A DNA stretch of 64,000 nt, taken from positions 558,001-622,000 of the forward strand of contig CBDDBK010000002.1 of NCBI GenBank assembly GCA_965225715.1, given 5' to 3'. The first letter of the stretch is position 1; each line of letters opens with the position of its first letter. The DNA comes from CBDDBK01 sp965225715. GTDB lineage: Bacteria; Bacteroidota; Bacteroidia; Cytophagales; Flammeovirgaceae. Both the position numbers and the translations under genes were made by a program. The notes beneath the pieces are model-generated. The model saw only the letters and a list, made by a program, of their open reading frames with translations. It did not search any database and was not told the DNA's origin. Shown in pieces: positions 46,715 to 55,429 of the stretch.

Positions 46715-47137
46715 ATGTATAAACACGATTATTTTACCCGAATTCGTTATGCCCATACTGACCAAATGGGTTTTGTTTACTACGGTCATTATCCCACTTT
46801 TTATGAAATTGGGCGTGTTGAAGCCTTGAGAAGTTTAGGACTTGTTTATAAAGATTTTGAAGAAAAAGATAATGTTTTTATGCCTATATTAGAAAATCAT
46901 TCTTATTATCTTTTTCCTTTAAAGTATGATGAAAAGATTAGAATAGAGACGGTTGTCAAAGAAATGCCTAAGGTAAAAATTATGTTTCATTATAATATAT
47001 ACAATGAATTAGACAAACTCTGTAACAGAGGCTATACACTTTTAGCTTTCTTAAAACAAGATACTTTAAAGCCTTGCCGAGTTCCTAAATCTATTGTTAC
47101 AACTTTACACCCTTATTTTAGAAGTGTTGAATCATGA
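46715..47137 (+). CDS. Acyl-CoA thioesterase, 4HBT hotdog family
   Basis: 140 aa, one hotdog fold. The catalytic segment is YAHTDQMGFVYYGHYPTFYE, with Asp16 in the TDxMGxVYYxxY motif of YbgC/FadM-type thioesterases. It probably hydrolyses acyl-CoA or acyl-ACP thioesters in the cytosol. It is monocistronic, and its 3' end runs straight into a family-2 repeat. Confidence 0.9.
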   Translation: MYKHDYFTRIRYAHTDQMGFVYYGHYPTFYEIGRVEALRSLGLVYKDFEEKDNVFMPILENHSYYLFPLKYDEKIRIETVVKEMPKVKIMFHYNIYNELDKLCNRGYTLLAFLKQDTLKPCRVPKSIVTTLHPYFRSVES

Positions 47138-47140
47138 AAA

Positions 47141-47238
47141 TTATAGGCGTTTTTTTGAAAAAAGGATTTTAGAGAATTTAACGCATTGGTATTGAAAATG
47201 AACATTTCTAAGATAGCAATAGCATTGCTATGATACTC
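47141..47238 (+). repeat. Family 2 repeat, single-arm copy
   Basis: TATAGGCGTTTTTTTGAAAA, then AAGGATTTTAGAGAATTTAA, CGCATTGGTATTGAAAATGA and AAGATAGCAATAGCATTGCT. It starts three bases after the thioesterase stop and ends just before the convergent SDR gene stop, a typical place for a bidirectional terminator. Confidence 0.6.
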
Positions 47239-47241
47239 TAA

Positions 47242-48150
47242 CTAAGATGCACAACAGTCACGAATAGCCATTTTTGAATTTTCAAATTTAACCCTAAACC
47301 CCATTTTATCGAGTTGGCAACTTCTTACTCTAAGACTATCTATGAGTATATCAGAAGCTTCTCCAAATAAGAGTCTCAAAATAAAATTAGGAATAGCTGG
47401 TAATAATAAAGGTCTATTACAAGTTTTAGCAAGGAGCTTGGTTAATTCAAAATTGGAAATTGGATTAGAGGCAACACCGTTATAAACACCTTCCCAATTT
47501 TTGTTATCAATAGCTTCAAAAAAGAGACGTGCAATATCATGAATATGTATCCATGAGATATATTGTCTTCCGGAACCCAGCCTAGCTCCTAAACCAAACC
47601 TTATAGGTTTGAGCATATTAGGAATTATGCCACCTGATTGACTTAATACTATACCCACTCGGATAATAACTTTTCTGGTATCTAAAGGCAACTGTTCTAA
47701 AGATTCTTCCCATCTTTTACACACTTCTGCCAAAAAATTATGTCCCAAACTTGATTTTTCATCTATCCAATTTTCAGATTTAGGTTCATAAATTCCGATA
47801 GCACTTGTGCTGATAAAATGCTTAATTTGATGTTTTCGAACGTATTTTGCCAATAAATTTATCGATAGAATACGACTATTCAAAATTTCTTTCTTATATG
47901 CTTTGTTCCAAGGGAGTTTGCCAATATTTGCTCCTGCTAAATGTACAATAGCGTATACATTTTCAAAAGCTTTTTCATCAATTTTATTTTCATGAATATC
48001 CCATTTAAAACAAGTCAGATCGCGTTTTTCTATAAGTTGATTATTGCCCCGTGTTAGATAAGCAACTTGATAACCTTTTTTTTGTAATAAAAAAGTTAAT
48101 TGGCTTCCTATCAATCCTGTTCCACCTGTAATAAGAATTTTTTTTGACAT
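47242..48150 (-). CDS. TIGR01777-family SDR epimerase (YfcH-like)
   Basis: 302 aa. The NAD(P)-binding motif ITGGTGLIGSQL is at the N-terminus; YAIVHLAGANIGKLPWNKAYKKE is typical of the YfcH/TIGR01777 branch. The C-terminal DUF1731-type end has LRVRSCQLDKMGFRVKFEN (split by normal sequence). Substrate unknown. It is followed upstream on the same strand by the MazG-like gene. Confidence 0.9.
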   Translation of the reverse strand: MSKKILITGGTGLIGSQLTFLLQKKGYQVAYLTRGNNQLIEKRDLTCFKWDIHENKIDEKAFENVYAIVHLAGANIGKLPWNKAYKKEILNSRILSINLLAKYVRKHQIKHFISTSAIGIYEPKSENWIDEKSSLGHNFLAEVCKRWEESLEQLPLDTRKVIIRVGIVLSQSGGIIPNMLKPIRFGLGARLGSGRQYISWIHIHDIARLFFEAIDNKNWEGVYNGVASNPISNFELTKLLAKTCNRPLLLPAIPNFILRLLFGEASDILIDSLRVRSCQLDKMGFRVKFENSKMAIRDCCAS

Positions 48151-48219
48151 GAAATAGTAAGAATTTTTTAAATATTTACTTTATGGCATTATTATTTCAG
48201 AAACGTTTATCCAAAAATT

Positions 48220-48702
48220 TTATTTAGATTTTTGGTCAATTATTGTTTTTAAATCAGCAGGACTATAATTAATAGATTTTAAAACTTTATCGTCATCTTT
48301 ACGATATACTAAAAATGTATTTTGATCGATCTTTTTATAATAAGCATCAACCTTATATTTTTCTTGATAGTGAACAATGGTTTTTTCAGCTTCTGCCTTT
48401 GAAATGCAGGATTTACTCATATTAGAACGGTGAACTTCATCAAATAAATTTTTAAACTTATCTTTTAATCCAAATTCTAAAACTGCTCCCGAAAGCACAT
48501 ATTCCAAGTCAGATAGGGCATCTGCAATAGCCACTAAATCTCTTTCTGCTATAGCAGCACTAAATTCTTTAAGTTCTTCAAATAAAAGATCATATCTCAG
48601 CTGCATACGTTTCTGAGAAGGTAAATTAGGCGTTTTGAGAATAGGAATTTGAAATGTTTTATGAAAGTTCTCAACAGATTCTAAAGATTTTGGCGAAATC
48701 AT
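48220..48702 (-). CDS. MazG/HisE-like nucleotide pyrophosphohydrolase
   Basis: 160 aa. The all-alpha NTP pyrophosphatase signature is visible as LLFEELKEFSAAIAERD followed by ADALSDLEYVLSGAVLEFG, the EExxE and ExxD-type metal ligands. These enzymes clear non-canonical nucleotides or cleave phosphoribosyl-ATP. The ~65-residue C-terminal extension (YYKKIDQNTFLVYRKDDDK) is common in bacteroidotal members. No his gene is adjacent, so a house-cleaning role is more likely than histidine synthesis. The spacer 48703-49031 contains a faint family-1 right end near 48900-48915 (ACATAAAGTCTA) and nothing else. Confidence 0.85.
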   Translation of the reverse strand: MISPKSLESVENFHKTFQIPILKTPNLPSQKRMQLRYDLLFEELKEFSAAIAERDLVAIADALSDLEYVLSGAVLEFGLKDKFKNLFDEVHRSNMSKSCISKAEAEKTIVHYQEKYKVDAYYKKIDQNTFLVYRKDDDKVLKSINYSPADLKTIIDQKSK

Positions 48703-49031
48703 TTTATAAATTAATGGTAAGGATAGAATAATTATGAATTATGAAAATTTGCTATGTAATATTCAAAACATTGTGGTATAATAAGTTAGTTATAATTAAA
48801 AAAATATTATAAACACATTTAAATTTATAATCAAAAAAATAACCAAAAAATAGTTTTCTGAGTGGAATCATATTTAAAATATTTACCCAAAAAGTAGTAC
48901 ATAAAGTCTATTGGGTTAAAAATTTTGTTTTAAAATAAAAAAGTTTATTTTCAATTATTGAAATTACAATATAATATTGGATTTTTAAAAATTTTAAAGA
49001 ACAAATTTAATTTTACCTAATTATATATATT

Positions 49032-49928
49032 ATGAAAGGCAAAAAAAGAATAGTATTATTTTTTCTAACTATAACAGCAGTAATAATATTATTATTAACA
49101 GTTTGGTATGTTAGAGGCTATGTTGACTTAAAAAACAAGTTAGTTGAATTTGATAAATTGATTACTTTTAAGGAGCAAACAGAAGCAATCAACAATGATT
49201 TAAAAAAACAACTCTCTTTATTAAGAGTTACATTGAAGGAAAAAGAGAAAATTGAATACAGGAATTTTCAAATTCAAAAAGCATTGATCGATCAGTTAGG
49301 AATAAGTGAAAGTAAAAAAAGATTATTACGAAATACAATAATAAACTTAGAAAAACATTTAGAAGAACAAAATAAACAGCATAGATCGGCCATAGAAGAT
49401 ATAGAAGAACAATTAGAAATTGCTATAAATATCAAAGGGCTAGACCATCAAAATATTGAAGAAGAAAATAAAAAGTTAGAAAATGAAATCAGTCGATTAA
49501 GAGAACAATTAAATACTCAAAAACCAACAACAAATCCTCTAACTACTCAGAATATAGAAAAAGAAGCTAAAATAGTCGAAAAAATATGGAGTTTAGAGTA
49601 TCCAAATTATACAGAACATTTAAATGACCAGCAAAAAAATTATTTACAAAAAGTTGTTATAAATAAATCAGTTAAACTCTTAAAAACAGGACAGTATACA
49701 CTTTCTGTTGAAGGCTATAGCCCGAAGATAAAAGAAAAAGAGAAAGAAAATATAAAAATATCAAATAATACAGCCATTGCTGTAAAAAATTATCTACTTA
49801 ACAATGGAATTAATAAAAAAAATATAGAAAATGTAGTTTCTTATGGTGCTCTTAAGCTTAAATTAAAAGGTAAAAGAAGCCGTAGTGCTAAAAATTCTCG
49901 TGTAGATATTATCTTAAAAAGAAAATAA
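49032..49928 (+). CDS. Membrane-anchored coiled-coil protein with OmpA-like C-terminal domain
   Basis: 298 aa. One N-terminal helix (IVLFFLTITAVIILLLTVWY) is followed by a long coiled coil (~40-165, rich in Lys, Glu and Leu heptads) and a C-terminal OmpA/MotB-like domain: YTLSVEGYSPKI, then SNNTAIAVKNYLLNNGINKK and SRSAKNSRVDIILKRK. The topology puts the last domain in the periplasm, where it would bind peptidoglycan. The layout resembles MotB- or ExbD-like tethers, but no partner channel gene is adjacent. The spacer 49929-50293 has a short ORF-like stretch but no gene I can name. Confidence 0.75.
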   Translation: MKGKKRIVLFFLTITAVIILLLTVWYVRGYVDLKNKLVEFDKLITFKEQTEAINNDLKKQLSLLRVTLKEKEKIEYRNFQIQKALIDQLGISESKKRLLRNTIINLEKHLEEQNKQHRSAIEDIEEQLEIAINIKGLDHQNIEEENKKLENEISRLREQLNTQKPTTNPLTTQNIEKEAKIVEKIWSLEYPNYTEHLNDQQKNYLQKVVINKSVKLLKTGQYTLSVEGYSPKIKEKEKENIKISNNTAIAVKNYLLNNGINKKNIENVVSYGALKLKLKGKRSRSAKNSRVDIILKRK

Positions 49929-50293
49929 TTAAATTCGAAACTCAACCACTTTACGATCCAGAAATCTACCAGTTTGTATTTCGTACAGTTTTAAAATATC
50001 AGAATATTATACCGATCCACCCAAATAATTATTCTCATTACCAATTCATAATGAGAAATACGCACATCAAATAAACAGTATATAAGCCAATAAAAATGTA
50101 GCTAACAACTGTTTTAAATTAATAATGAAATCAGTAAAATTATAGCAGATTAGTATTTGACTTAATTTTATGTTATGCTTGTTTATATCTACTCTTTTAT
50201 CTATTATTGCTTTTATTCAAAAGATAGAGATTTTGATTTTTTTATCCAACAAAGATACTTCGACCTGTTTCATGATTCTAAAAAGAACCAAAA

Positions 50294-51148
50294 ATGCAGA
50301 TATCATTATTTGAAAATAATTGGACTATACGTAAAAATACTTTAGTTGATATCCAAAAAAAATCAAAAAACTACAACGGCTTAGATAAATATTATACTGA
50401 TAAAAATATAGCAAAATACTGTATCAGCAAAATCGAATTTAAGAATTATGATTTTATTATAGAGCCTAGCGCGGGTAATGGATCTTTTTATAATACTATA
50501 AAGCATGCCAATAAAGTAGGTTTAGATATTGAGCCAGAAAACAAAAATATCCTAAAAAAAGATTGGTTTCAGTACTACATAGATGGTAGATATAAAACTG
50601 TTTTGGTTATTGGCAATCCCCCTTTTGGCATTAACAATGGCTTATCAGTTAAATTTTTGCAACATTGTTTTAGGTTTTCTAATATAAAGACTATAGCTTT
50701 CATATTACCCGATGTCTATAATAAACACACAAAACAAAAAATTATACCTCAAAACTGGCGTATAAAAAGTATTTATAAATTGCCAAGAAATAGTTTTGTT
50801 TATAAAAATGATCCCAAACATGTACCTTGCTCTTTTTTTGTATTTGATAAATCAAAAGGTAAAGACTTGAGATTTATCCCTGAAGACCATAAGGATACAA
50901 AAGATTTTTATTTTGGAAATAAGAATAATTTTGATATATTCGTATTTGGAGCATCTCCTCAAAAAATAACCTTAAAACCCAAACCAAATAATAGAGGCTA
51001 TTTTCTTAAATCTAAAATACCCATAGAAGAATTGAAAGTTAAAATTAAATCTTTGCCCTGGCAAGGCAATAGCTGTGCCAGTGGTGGGATTTATTGGCTA
51101 ACTAAATCTGAATTATGTTACCAGTATAAAAAAAATTATGCTATATGA
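50294..51148 (+). CDS. DNA adenine-N6 methyltransferase-like protein (solitary)
   Basis: 284 aa. Motif I, FIIEPSAGNGSF (SAM binding, 57-65), and the catalytic motif IV, VIGNPPFGINN (NPPF, 108-111), are both intact, indicating an amino-methyltransferase acting on DNA adenine. The N-terminal YNGLDKYYTDKNIAKYC resembles phage-type and type II-like enzymes that recognise their target with extra C-terminal sequence. No restriction gene is identifiable, although a 23-codon ORF overlaps its stop. It could be a phage-derived or defence-related orphan methyltransferase. Confidence 0.78.
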   Translation: MQISLFENNWTIRKNTLVDIQKKSKNYNGLDKYYTDKNIAKYCISKIEFKNYDFIIEPSAGNGSFYNTIKHANKVGLDIEPENKNILKKDWFQYYIDGRYKTVLVIGNPPFGINNGLSVKFLQHCFRFSNIKTIAFILPDVYNKHTKQKIIPQNWRIKSIYKLPRNSFVYKNDPKHVPCSFFVFDKSKGKDLRFIPEDHKDTKDFYFGNKNNFDIFVFGASPQKITLKPKPNNRGYFLKSKIPIEELKVKIKSLPWQGNSCASGGIYWLTKSELCYQYKKNYAI

Positions 51149-51216
51149 CTGAAGCATTAAAAAAAGATTCGGATAACTGGAAAAGATGGCTAAAAAAATA
51201 CAATCAAAATTTATAA
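51145..51216 (+). other. Short ORF overlapping the methyltransferase stop (23 codons)
   Basis: The ATG at 51145 overlaps the methyltransferase TGA (ATGA), the usual form of translational coupling. It encodes MTEALKKDSDNWKRWLKKY plus four residues and stops. It may be the start of a lost partner gene or a real micro-protein. Length is too short to judge. Confidence 0.25.
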
Positions 51217-51284
51217 AAATAGAGTAATTAATTATTTATAAGTCAATTTATTAAGTTCAACTAAACGGTTAAAACCTATTGAAT

Positions 51285-51530
51285 ATGTTATTAGAAATTA
51301 GAACACCAGATCGGGTTTTTTTTAATGGAGAAGTAGATTCTGTAAAAGTGCCAGGAGAAAATGGGGCATTTGAAATTTTAAATCGTCATGCAGCTATTAC
51401 CAGCTTGTTAAAAGATGGTAAAATTGAAGTTAAAAATTCTGAAAAAATGAATTCTTTTCATATTGATACAGGTCTTATAGAAATGTATGAGAATAAAGTA
51501 GTTATTTTAGTTGAAAGTGTTATACAATAG
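51285..51530 (+). CDS. atpC: ATP synthase F1 epsilon subunit
   Basis: 81 aa from ATG 51285; the TTG two codons earlier is less likely. LEIRTPDRVFFNGEVDSVKV and PGENGAFEILNRHAAITSLL are the N-terminal beta-sandwich of the epsilon subunit; the long C-terminal helical hairpin of E. coli epsilon is missing, as is usual in Bacteroidota. It couples the catalytic head to the central stalk and regulates the enzyme. It normally sits directly after atpD; here no other atp gene is adjacent, and atpA is 5.7 kb away and also alone. Confidence 0.93.
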   Translation: MLLEIRTPDRVFFNGEVDSVKVPGENGAFEILNRHAAITSLLKDGKIEVKNSEKMNSFHIDTGLIEMYENKVVILVESVIQ

Positions 51531-51579
51531 ATTTTTATAGATCAGTTTATTTATTTTATTTCCAAACCCCTATCTTAAA

Positions 51580-51912
51580 ATGTTATCTTTTTTAAAGCCT
51601 AAGAAATATATCGATTTAAAACCAGATGGTTTTAAATCTACTCTAAAAGAAAGTATTAAACCTTTTATATTGGATGTTAGATCGCAGCATGAATTTAAAG
51701 AGGAAAAAATAATGAATGCCTATAATATAAATTTGATAGATCCTGAGTTTAAAACAAAGATTAATAATTTAGATAAAAAAAGACCTTACTTTGTTTATTG
51801 TCAAAGTGGAATGCGCAGTCGAAAAGCGTGTAAAATTTTGACTGATAATAACTTTAAGGACGTTTATAATTTGAAAGGTGGATTAAAACAATGGGAAGGA
51901 CGTACCGTATAG
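51580..51912 (+). CDS. Rhodanese-like sulfurtransferase
   Basis: 110 aa single-domain rhodanese. FILDVRSQHEFKEEKIMNAY is the conserved first half, and PYFVYCQSGMRSRKACKIL contains the active-site Cys loop (YCQSGMRS). The end LKGGLKQWEG is typical. It moves sulfane sulfur in the cytosol. It is 49 bp after atpC and probably on the same transcript, ended by the hairpin at 51938. Confidence 0.9.
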   Translation: MLSFLKPKKYIDLKPDGFKSTLKESIKPFILDVRSQHEFKEEKIMNAYNINLIDPEFKTKINNLDKKRPYFVYCQSGMRSRKACKILTDNNFKDVYNLKGGLKQWEGRTV

Positions 51913-51937
51913 AGTCTTTTTAAGTTCTATCATTTAG

Positions 51938-51969
51938 GACTCCTAATATTAAAAATTGTATTAGGAGTC
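51938..51969. terminator. Bidirectional hairpin terminator
   Basis: GACTCCTAATA (51938-51948) pairs perfectly with TATTAGGAGTC (51959-51969) around a 10-base loop. It lies between the convergent rhodanese and lipoprotein genes and should end transcription from both sides. Confidence 0.75.
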
Positions 51970-51979
51970 TAAATCTTAT

Positions 51980-52816
51980 CTATTCTTCTGTGTCTGTAAT
52001 TTGAACAACGTTTTCAGGAATATTAAAAGTTTCTTCATCAGCATTAGGAAAGCTAACATTACTTATGACAGCCCGCGAATTTTGATCACCTAAACCATTC
52101 TCATCAGTCCAGTTATGAAAACTCCAAACTTGAGCAAAAGGAATTGCATTTTTATAAATATAGTTGTTATAACGAATAGCATGTAAGTTTTCTTCGGCTA
52201 TTCCAACTTCCTTACCTCCATAAGTAACAATATAAACAACAAAATCCAATAACCCATTCTCTGCATTTGGATATAAAATATACCAATCATTTGGTGTATC
52301 CCCTACATTTTCTTGAAAAGTTAATTGAATAGGATCATATTGCGTATCATCAACTTTCTTCAAAGGTAAAGCTGAAATAATAGTACCTTGGTCTTTTAAC
52401 TTATAAGGTAGAGCAAAGAAGTAACTCCATGTTAATATATCAAATCGAGCATCATGGGTTATACTAGGCGTAGTAACAATATGTCTATCAATAAACCATG
52501 CTGAACTACCATCGTTATAATCCAAACGAATTTGGGTCAAATCAGTTAACATTGTAAACTTAGCATTTATCTTTATTTCATCACCTTTAAAAAGCATAAA
52601 ATCAAAAGTAACCAAACCATTTGAAAGAAACTCATCTTTTAAATAACTTTCTGATATAGCTTGGATTTTTTCTTCAATAATAGGATCTGATACAATACTA
52701 TCTGTTTCTACAAGTGTTTCGTCTTGTTCTTGTTCTCCTTTTTTTGAAGAAACCTTACAAGATGTAAAAACCAACGTTGCTAAGAATAAAAAGAAAATAT
52801 TTTTTAAAAACATCAT
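51980..52816 (-). CDS. Outer-membrane-type lipoprotein, DUF6503-like
   Basis: 278 aa. The signal LFLATLVFTSC gives a lipobox with Cys at about residue 20. The acidic linker (EQEQDETLVETDS) is followed by a beta-rich domain with VTFDFMLFKGDEIKIN, TMLTDLTQIRLDYNDG and TWSYFFALPYKLKDQGT, which resembles DUF6503, a lipoprotein family of Bacteroidota of unknown function. Two ATG codons in a row (52814-16, 52811-13) are possible starts. The spacer to 53089 is AT-rich and holds the nqrF promoter. Confidence 0.7.
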   Translation of the reverse strand: MMFLKNIFFLFLATLVFTSCKVSSKKGEQEQDETLVETDSIVSDPIIEEKIQAISESYLKDEFLSNGLVTFDFMLFKGDEIKINAKFTMLTDLTQIRLDYNDGSSAWFIDRHIVTTPSITHDARFDILTWSYFFALPYKLKDQGTIISALPLKKVDDTQYDPIQLTFQENVGDTPNDWYILYPNAENGLLDFVVYIVTYGGKEVGIAEENLHAIRYNNYIYKNAIPFAQVWSFHNWTDENGLGDQNSRAVISNVSFPNADEETFNIPENVVQITDTEE

Positions 52817-52960
52817 ATATCTAATTTAAGGTTAAATGTAAATTTTTAATTAAATAAATATGGTATTATCTTAAAGTGAAAATTTTAATAATCTGTTATC
52901 TTTTAGTTAAACCTAACAGAAAATAGCAAAGTTTATATCTATAGTTATAATAAACTTTAA

Positions 52961-52968
52961 TATATTTG
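52961..52968 (+). promoter_or_regulatory. Candidate -7 element of the nqrF promoter
   Basis: TATATTTG is a perfect match to the bacteroidotal TAnnTTTG element, 122 bp upstream of the nqrF ATG. A good -33 TTTG is not obvious at the expected spacing, so this is tentative. Confidence 0.35.
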
Positions 52969-53089
52969 CAAACATTTATAGGCTAACTTCAAATTTAATA
53001 TTATTAAGCAATAGGTTAAGAAAAACTGTTAAAAAGATAAAGTTAGAAAATATATTAGATATATCTAAATAAATAAATGTAATAATATA

Positions 53090-54397
53090 ATGGGTAATAT
53101 AGGTATTATTTTAGTAGCTGTTGTTGCTTTCTCAGCGGTGATTCTTTTATTAATAGTTATTTTATTATATGCGCGTAACAAGTTGGTCGCTACTGGTGAT
53201 GTTCGAATTTATATTAATGGCGAAAAAGAGAAACCTTTAGTTGTTTCTGCCGGTTCTACCCTATTAAGCACCTTATCTAGTCAAAAAATATTTTTGCCTT
53301 CCGCTTGTGGAGGTGGAGGCACCTGCGCTATGTGTAAATGTCAAATATTAGAAGGTGGTGGTGATGTTTTGCCTACAGAAGAAGACCATTTAAATAGGCA
53401 AGAAAAAACAGATAAGGTTCGTCTTTCCTGTCAAGTTAAAGTAAAAAATGACATGACTATTAAGATACCTGAAGAAATTTTTGGGATTAAAAAATGGGAA
53501 TGTGAAGTTGTTTCAAATTACAATGTCTCTACATTTATCAAAGAATTTATTGTAAAGCTTCCTGAAGGAGAAATACTTGATTTTAAATCAGGTGGCTATA
53601 TTCAAATTGATGTTCCTGACTGTGATATAGATTTTAATAAAATGCAAATTGCCCCTCATCCTGATGATCCTGAAGGGCAGGATAAATTTAAATCTGAATG
53701 GGACAAATTTAAACTCTGGGAATTAAAAATGAAAAATGAAGATCCCTTGTTTAGAGCCTATTCTATGGCTAACCACCCAGCAGAAGGTAATATTATCATA
53801 CTCAATATCCGGATTGCTACGCCGCCTTTTGATAGCAAAAGAAAAACATGGATGGATGTTAATCCCGGTATTTGTTCATCTTATATTTTTTCAAAAAAAC
53901 CAGGTGATAAAGTAACAATATCAGGACCTTATGGAGAATTCTTTATTAAAGATACAAATAATGAAATGGTATACGTAGGTGGTGGAGCAGGTATGGCTCC
54001 TTTACGCTCCCATATTTATCATTTATTTTATACCCTTAAAACTGGTAGAAAAGTTTCTTATTGGTATGGAGGACGTTCTAAAAAAGAATTATTTTATACA
54101 GATGAGTTTAGAGCAATAGAAAAAACTTTTCCTAATTTTTCTTATTATGTTGCTCTTTCTGAACCACTTCCAGAAGACAATTGGACAATCAAAAAAGATC
54201 TTGATGATAAATCTGCCGATGGATTTGTTGGTTTCATTCATCAAGTACTTATTGATAATTATCTTTCAAAACATGAAGAACCCGAAGAAATAGAATTCTA
54301 TTTTTGTGGGCCTCCTCTTATGAATGCAGCTGTTATCAACATGTGTGATAATTTTGGGGTTTCTCCTGAAAATATTTCTTTTGATGATTTTGGTTAA
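53090..54397 (+). CDS. nqrF: Na+-translocating NADH:quinone oxidoreductase subunit F
   Basis: 435 aa. One N-terminal membrane helix (~5-28) is followed by a [2Fe-2S] ferredoxin domain: SACGGGGTCAMCKC and VRLSCQV supply Cys73, Cys79, Cys82 and Cys114. The FAD domain is shown by FRAYSMANHPAEGN, and the NADH-binding part by MVYVGGGAGMAPLRSH and FYFCGPPLMNAAV. It takes electrons from NADH on the cytosolic side and passes them into the Na+-pumping complex. In other bacteria it is the last gene of nqrABCDEF; here no other nqr gene is adjacent. The protein itself is complete. Confidence 0.96.
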   Translation: MGNIGIILVAVVAFSAVILLLIVILLYARNKLVATGDVRIYINGEKEKPLVVSAGSTLLSTLSSQKIFLPSACGGGGTCAMCKCQILEGGGDVLPTEEDHLNRQEKTDKVRLSCQVKVKNDMTIKIPEEIFGIKKWECEVVSNYNVSTFIKEFIVKLPEGEILDFKSGGYIQIDVPDCDIDFNKMQIAPHPDDPEGQDKFKSEWDKFKLWELKMKNEDPLFRAYSMANHPAEGNIIILNIRIATPPFDSKRKTWMDVNPGICSSYIFSKKPGDKVTISGPYGEFFIKDTNNEMVYVGGGAGMAPLRSHIYHLFYTLKTGRKVSYWYGGRSKKELFYTDEFRAIEKTFPNFSYYVALSEPLPEDNWTIKKDLDDKSADGFVGFIHQVLIDNYLSKHEEPEEIEFYFCGPPLMNAAVINMCDNFGVSPENISFDDFG

Positions 54398-54422
54398 ACA
54401 ATATAAATAATATCTAATTTTG
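54389..54422 (+). promoter_or_regulatory. Candidate rplV promoter overlapping the nqrF 3' end
   Basis: TTTGG at 54389-54393 and TAATTTTG at 54415-54422 match the bacteroidotal -33 and -7 elements with about 20 bases between. They sit 46 bp upstream of the rplV ATG, suggesting that this displaced ribosomal gene has its own promoter. Confidence 0.45.
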
Positions 54423-54467
54423 AATTAAAAAAATACAATTAAAAAAATAGCTAGCTCTTAAAATAAT

Positions 54468-54845
54468 ATGCAAACAGCAACAGCACGACTTCAAAATCTT
54501 AGGATAGCGCCTCGAAAAGTTAGTATAGTTATCGATCAAATCAGAGGACGAAAAGTTGGAGAAGCTTTAACCCTTTTAGAATATCAACGAAAAGCTGCTT
54601 CTGAATCGATAAAAAAACTTCTTCTATCTGCCATAAATAATTGGCAACTTAAATATGATGAAGAAGATAGTGAAGATATTAATATGTTTATTTCAGAAAT
54701 ATATGTTACTGAAGGAAAAGTTATGAAACGTTTTCGCCCTGCTTCTAGAGGAAGAATAGCACCATATCAAAGAAAAGGTAGTCACGTTTATATTGCCGTT
54801 AGTGCTTCAGAGAAGTTTTTAGAAGCTGAAGTGATAGAAGAATAG
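54468..54845 (+). CDS. rplV: 50S ribosomal protein L22
   Basis: 125 aa, full length. RLQNLRIAPRKVSIVIDQIR, GRKVGEALTLLEYQRKAAS and MKRFRPASRGRIAPYQRKGSH are the diagnostic segments, including the beta-hairpin tip that lines the peptide exit tunnel. rplV is almost universally embedded in the S10 operon between rpsS and rpsC; here it is flanked by nqrF and an IS1 scar. Unless a second copy exists elsewhere, this is the working gene. Confidence 0.96.
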   Translation: MQTATARLQNLRIAPRKVSIVIDQIRGRKVGEALTLLEYQRKAASESIKKLLLSAINNWQLKYDEEDSEDINMFISEIYVTEGKVMKRFRPASRGRIAPYQRKGSHVYIAVSASEKFLEAEVIEE

Positions 54846-54879
54846 ATTTTTTTAAATTGTTGAAAAATCAATAATTTTT

Positions 54880-54902
54880 GGTGGTGTTGTAAAAAATATG
54901 AT
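54880..54902 (+). repeat. IS1-like terminal inverted repeat, isolated
   Basis: GGTGGTGTTGTAAAAAATAT followed by GAT resembles IS1-family ends and nearly matches 58929-58951 (GGTGGTGTTATCTAAAATAT then GAT). A second IS1-like end is at 54947-54969 (GGTAGTGTTACACAAGTAAT). Confidence 0.45.
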
Positions 54903-54946
54903 TTAAGAAAACACTTTTGATATTGAGATATTTAGAGTTAAATTTT

Positions 54947-55229
54947 GGTAGTGTTACACAAGTAATGGTAATTGATTTTGTTGTTCTATATTATATTGCC
55001 CTAAAAAATAGTTTAAGTGCCCAAACAATGCTTTAAAAGATTTAGAAAAACTATAGGTTTTGCGTACTAAACGACCGCATCTAGCTCGTAAAGTACCATT
55101 CAAACGCTCTATAGGGTATGTTGCCCATTTTACCTTTAACCTTCTCCTCACCGGAAACCTAAAGATCCTATGAAAGGGAGTCAGAAGATATGTAGGTAGG
55201 TGTATAGTTTGAAAGCTCCTGTTAGACAT
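54947..55229 (-). pseudogene. IS1 family transposase, C-terminal remnant
   Basis: Minus-strand TYPIERLNGTLRARCGRLVR then KTYSFSKSFKALFGHLNYF is the conserved C-terminal end of the IS1 InsB-type transposase (ERxNxTLRxRxSRLVRKTLSFSK). The upstream part of the gene is missing or unrecognisable, and the left boundary carries an IS1-like terminal repeat. It lies right behind rplV. The stretch 55230-55429 is unassigned debris. Confidence 0.8.
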
Positions 55230-55429
55230 CAGAAAAGACTCTCATCACATGAGAGAGGACAAAAGAGCCAAAAAGACGAAGCTAATCTGTGATTTTGATG
55301 GTTAGGCTTCTTCAATTGTTGTACATTTCACTCGTCCCAATAATCTGATGATTAGCCGCCTTGAGACTGAAATAGTATTGATCAGGACTTCGTCAAAAGT
55401 ACCTTTAATTTTGGAAAATATTTTTTAAA

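Noticed and set aside
49930..50075. Open stretch after the OmpA-like gene (PLYDPEIYQFVFRTVLKYQN in one frame)
   Set aside because: No start codon or ribosome-binding context, and both strands are partly open in this AT-rich DNA; no family recognised. Left as spacer.
53280..53460. Possibility that the 53090 gene is a toluene-monooxygenase-type reductase rather than NqrF
   Set aside because: The single N-terminal membrane helix, the CGGGGTCAMC cluster and the long insert after SGGYIQIDVP fit NqrF; no oxygenase genes are nearby.
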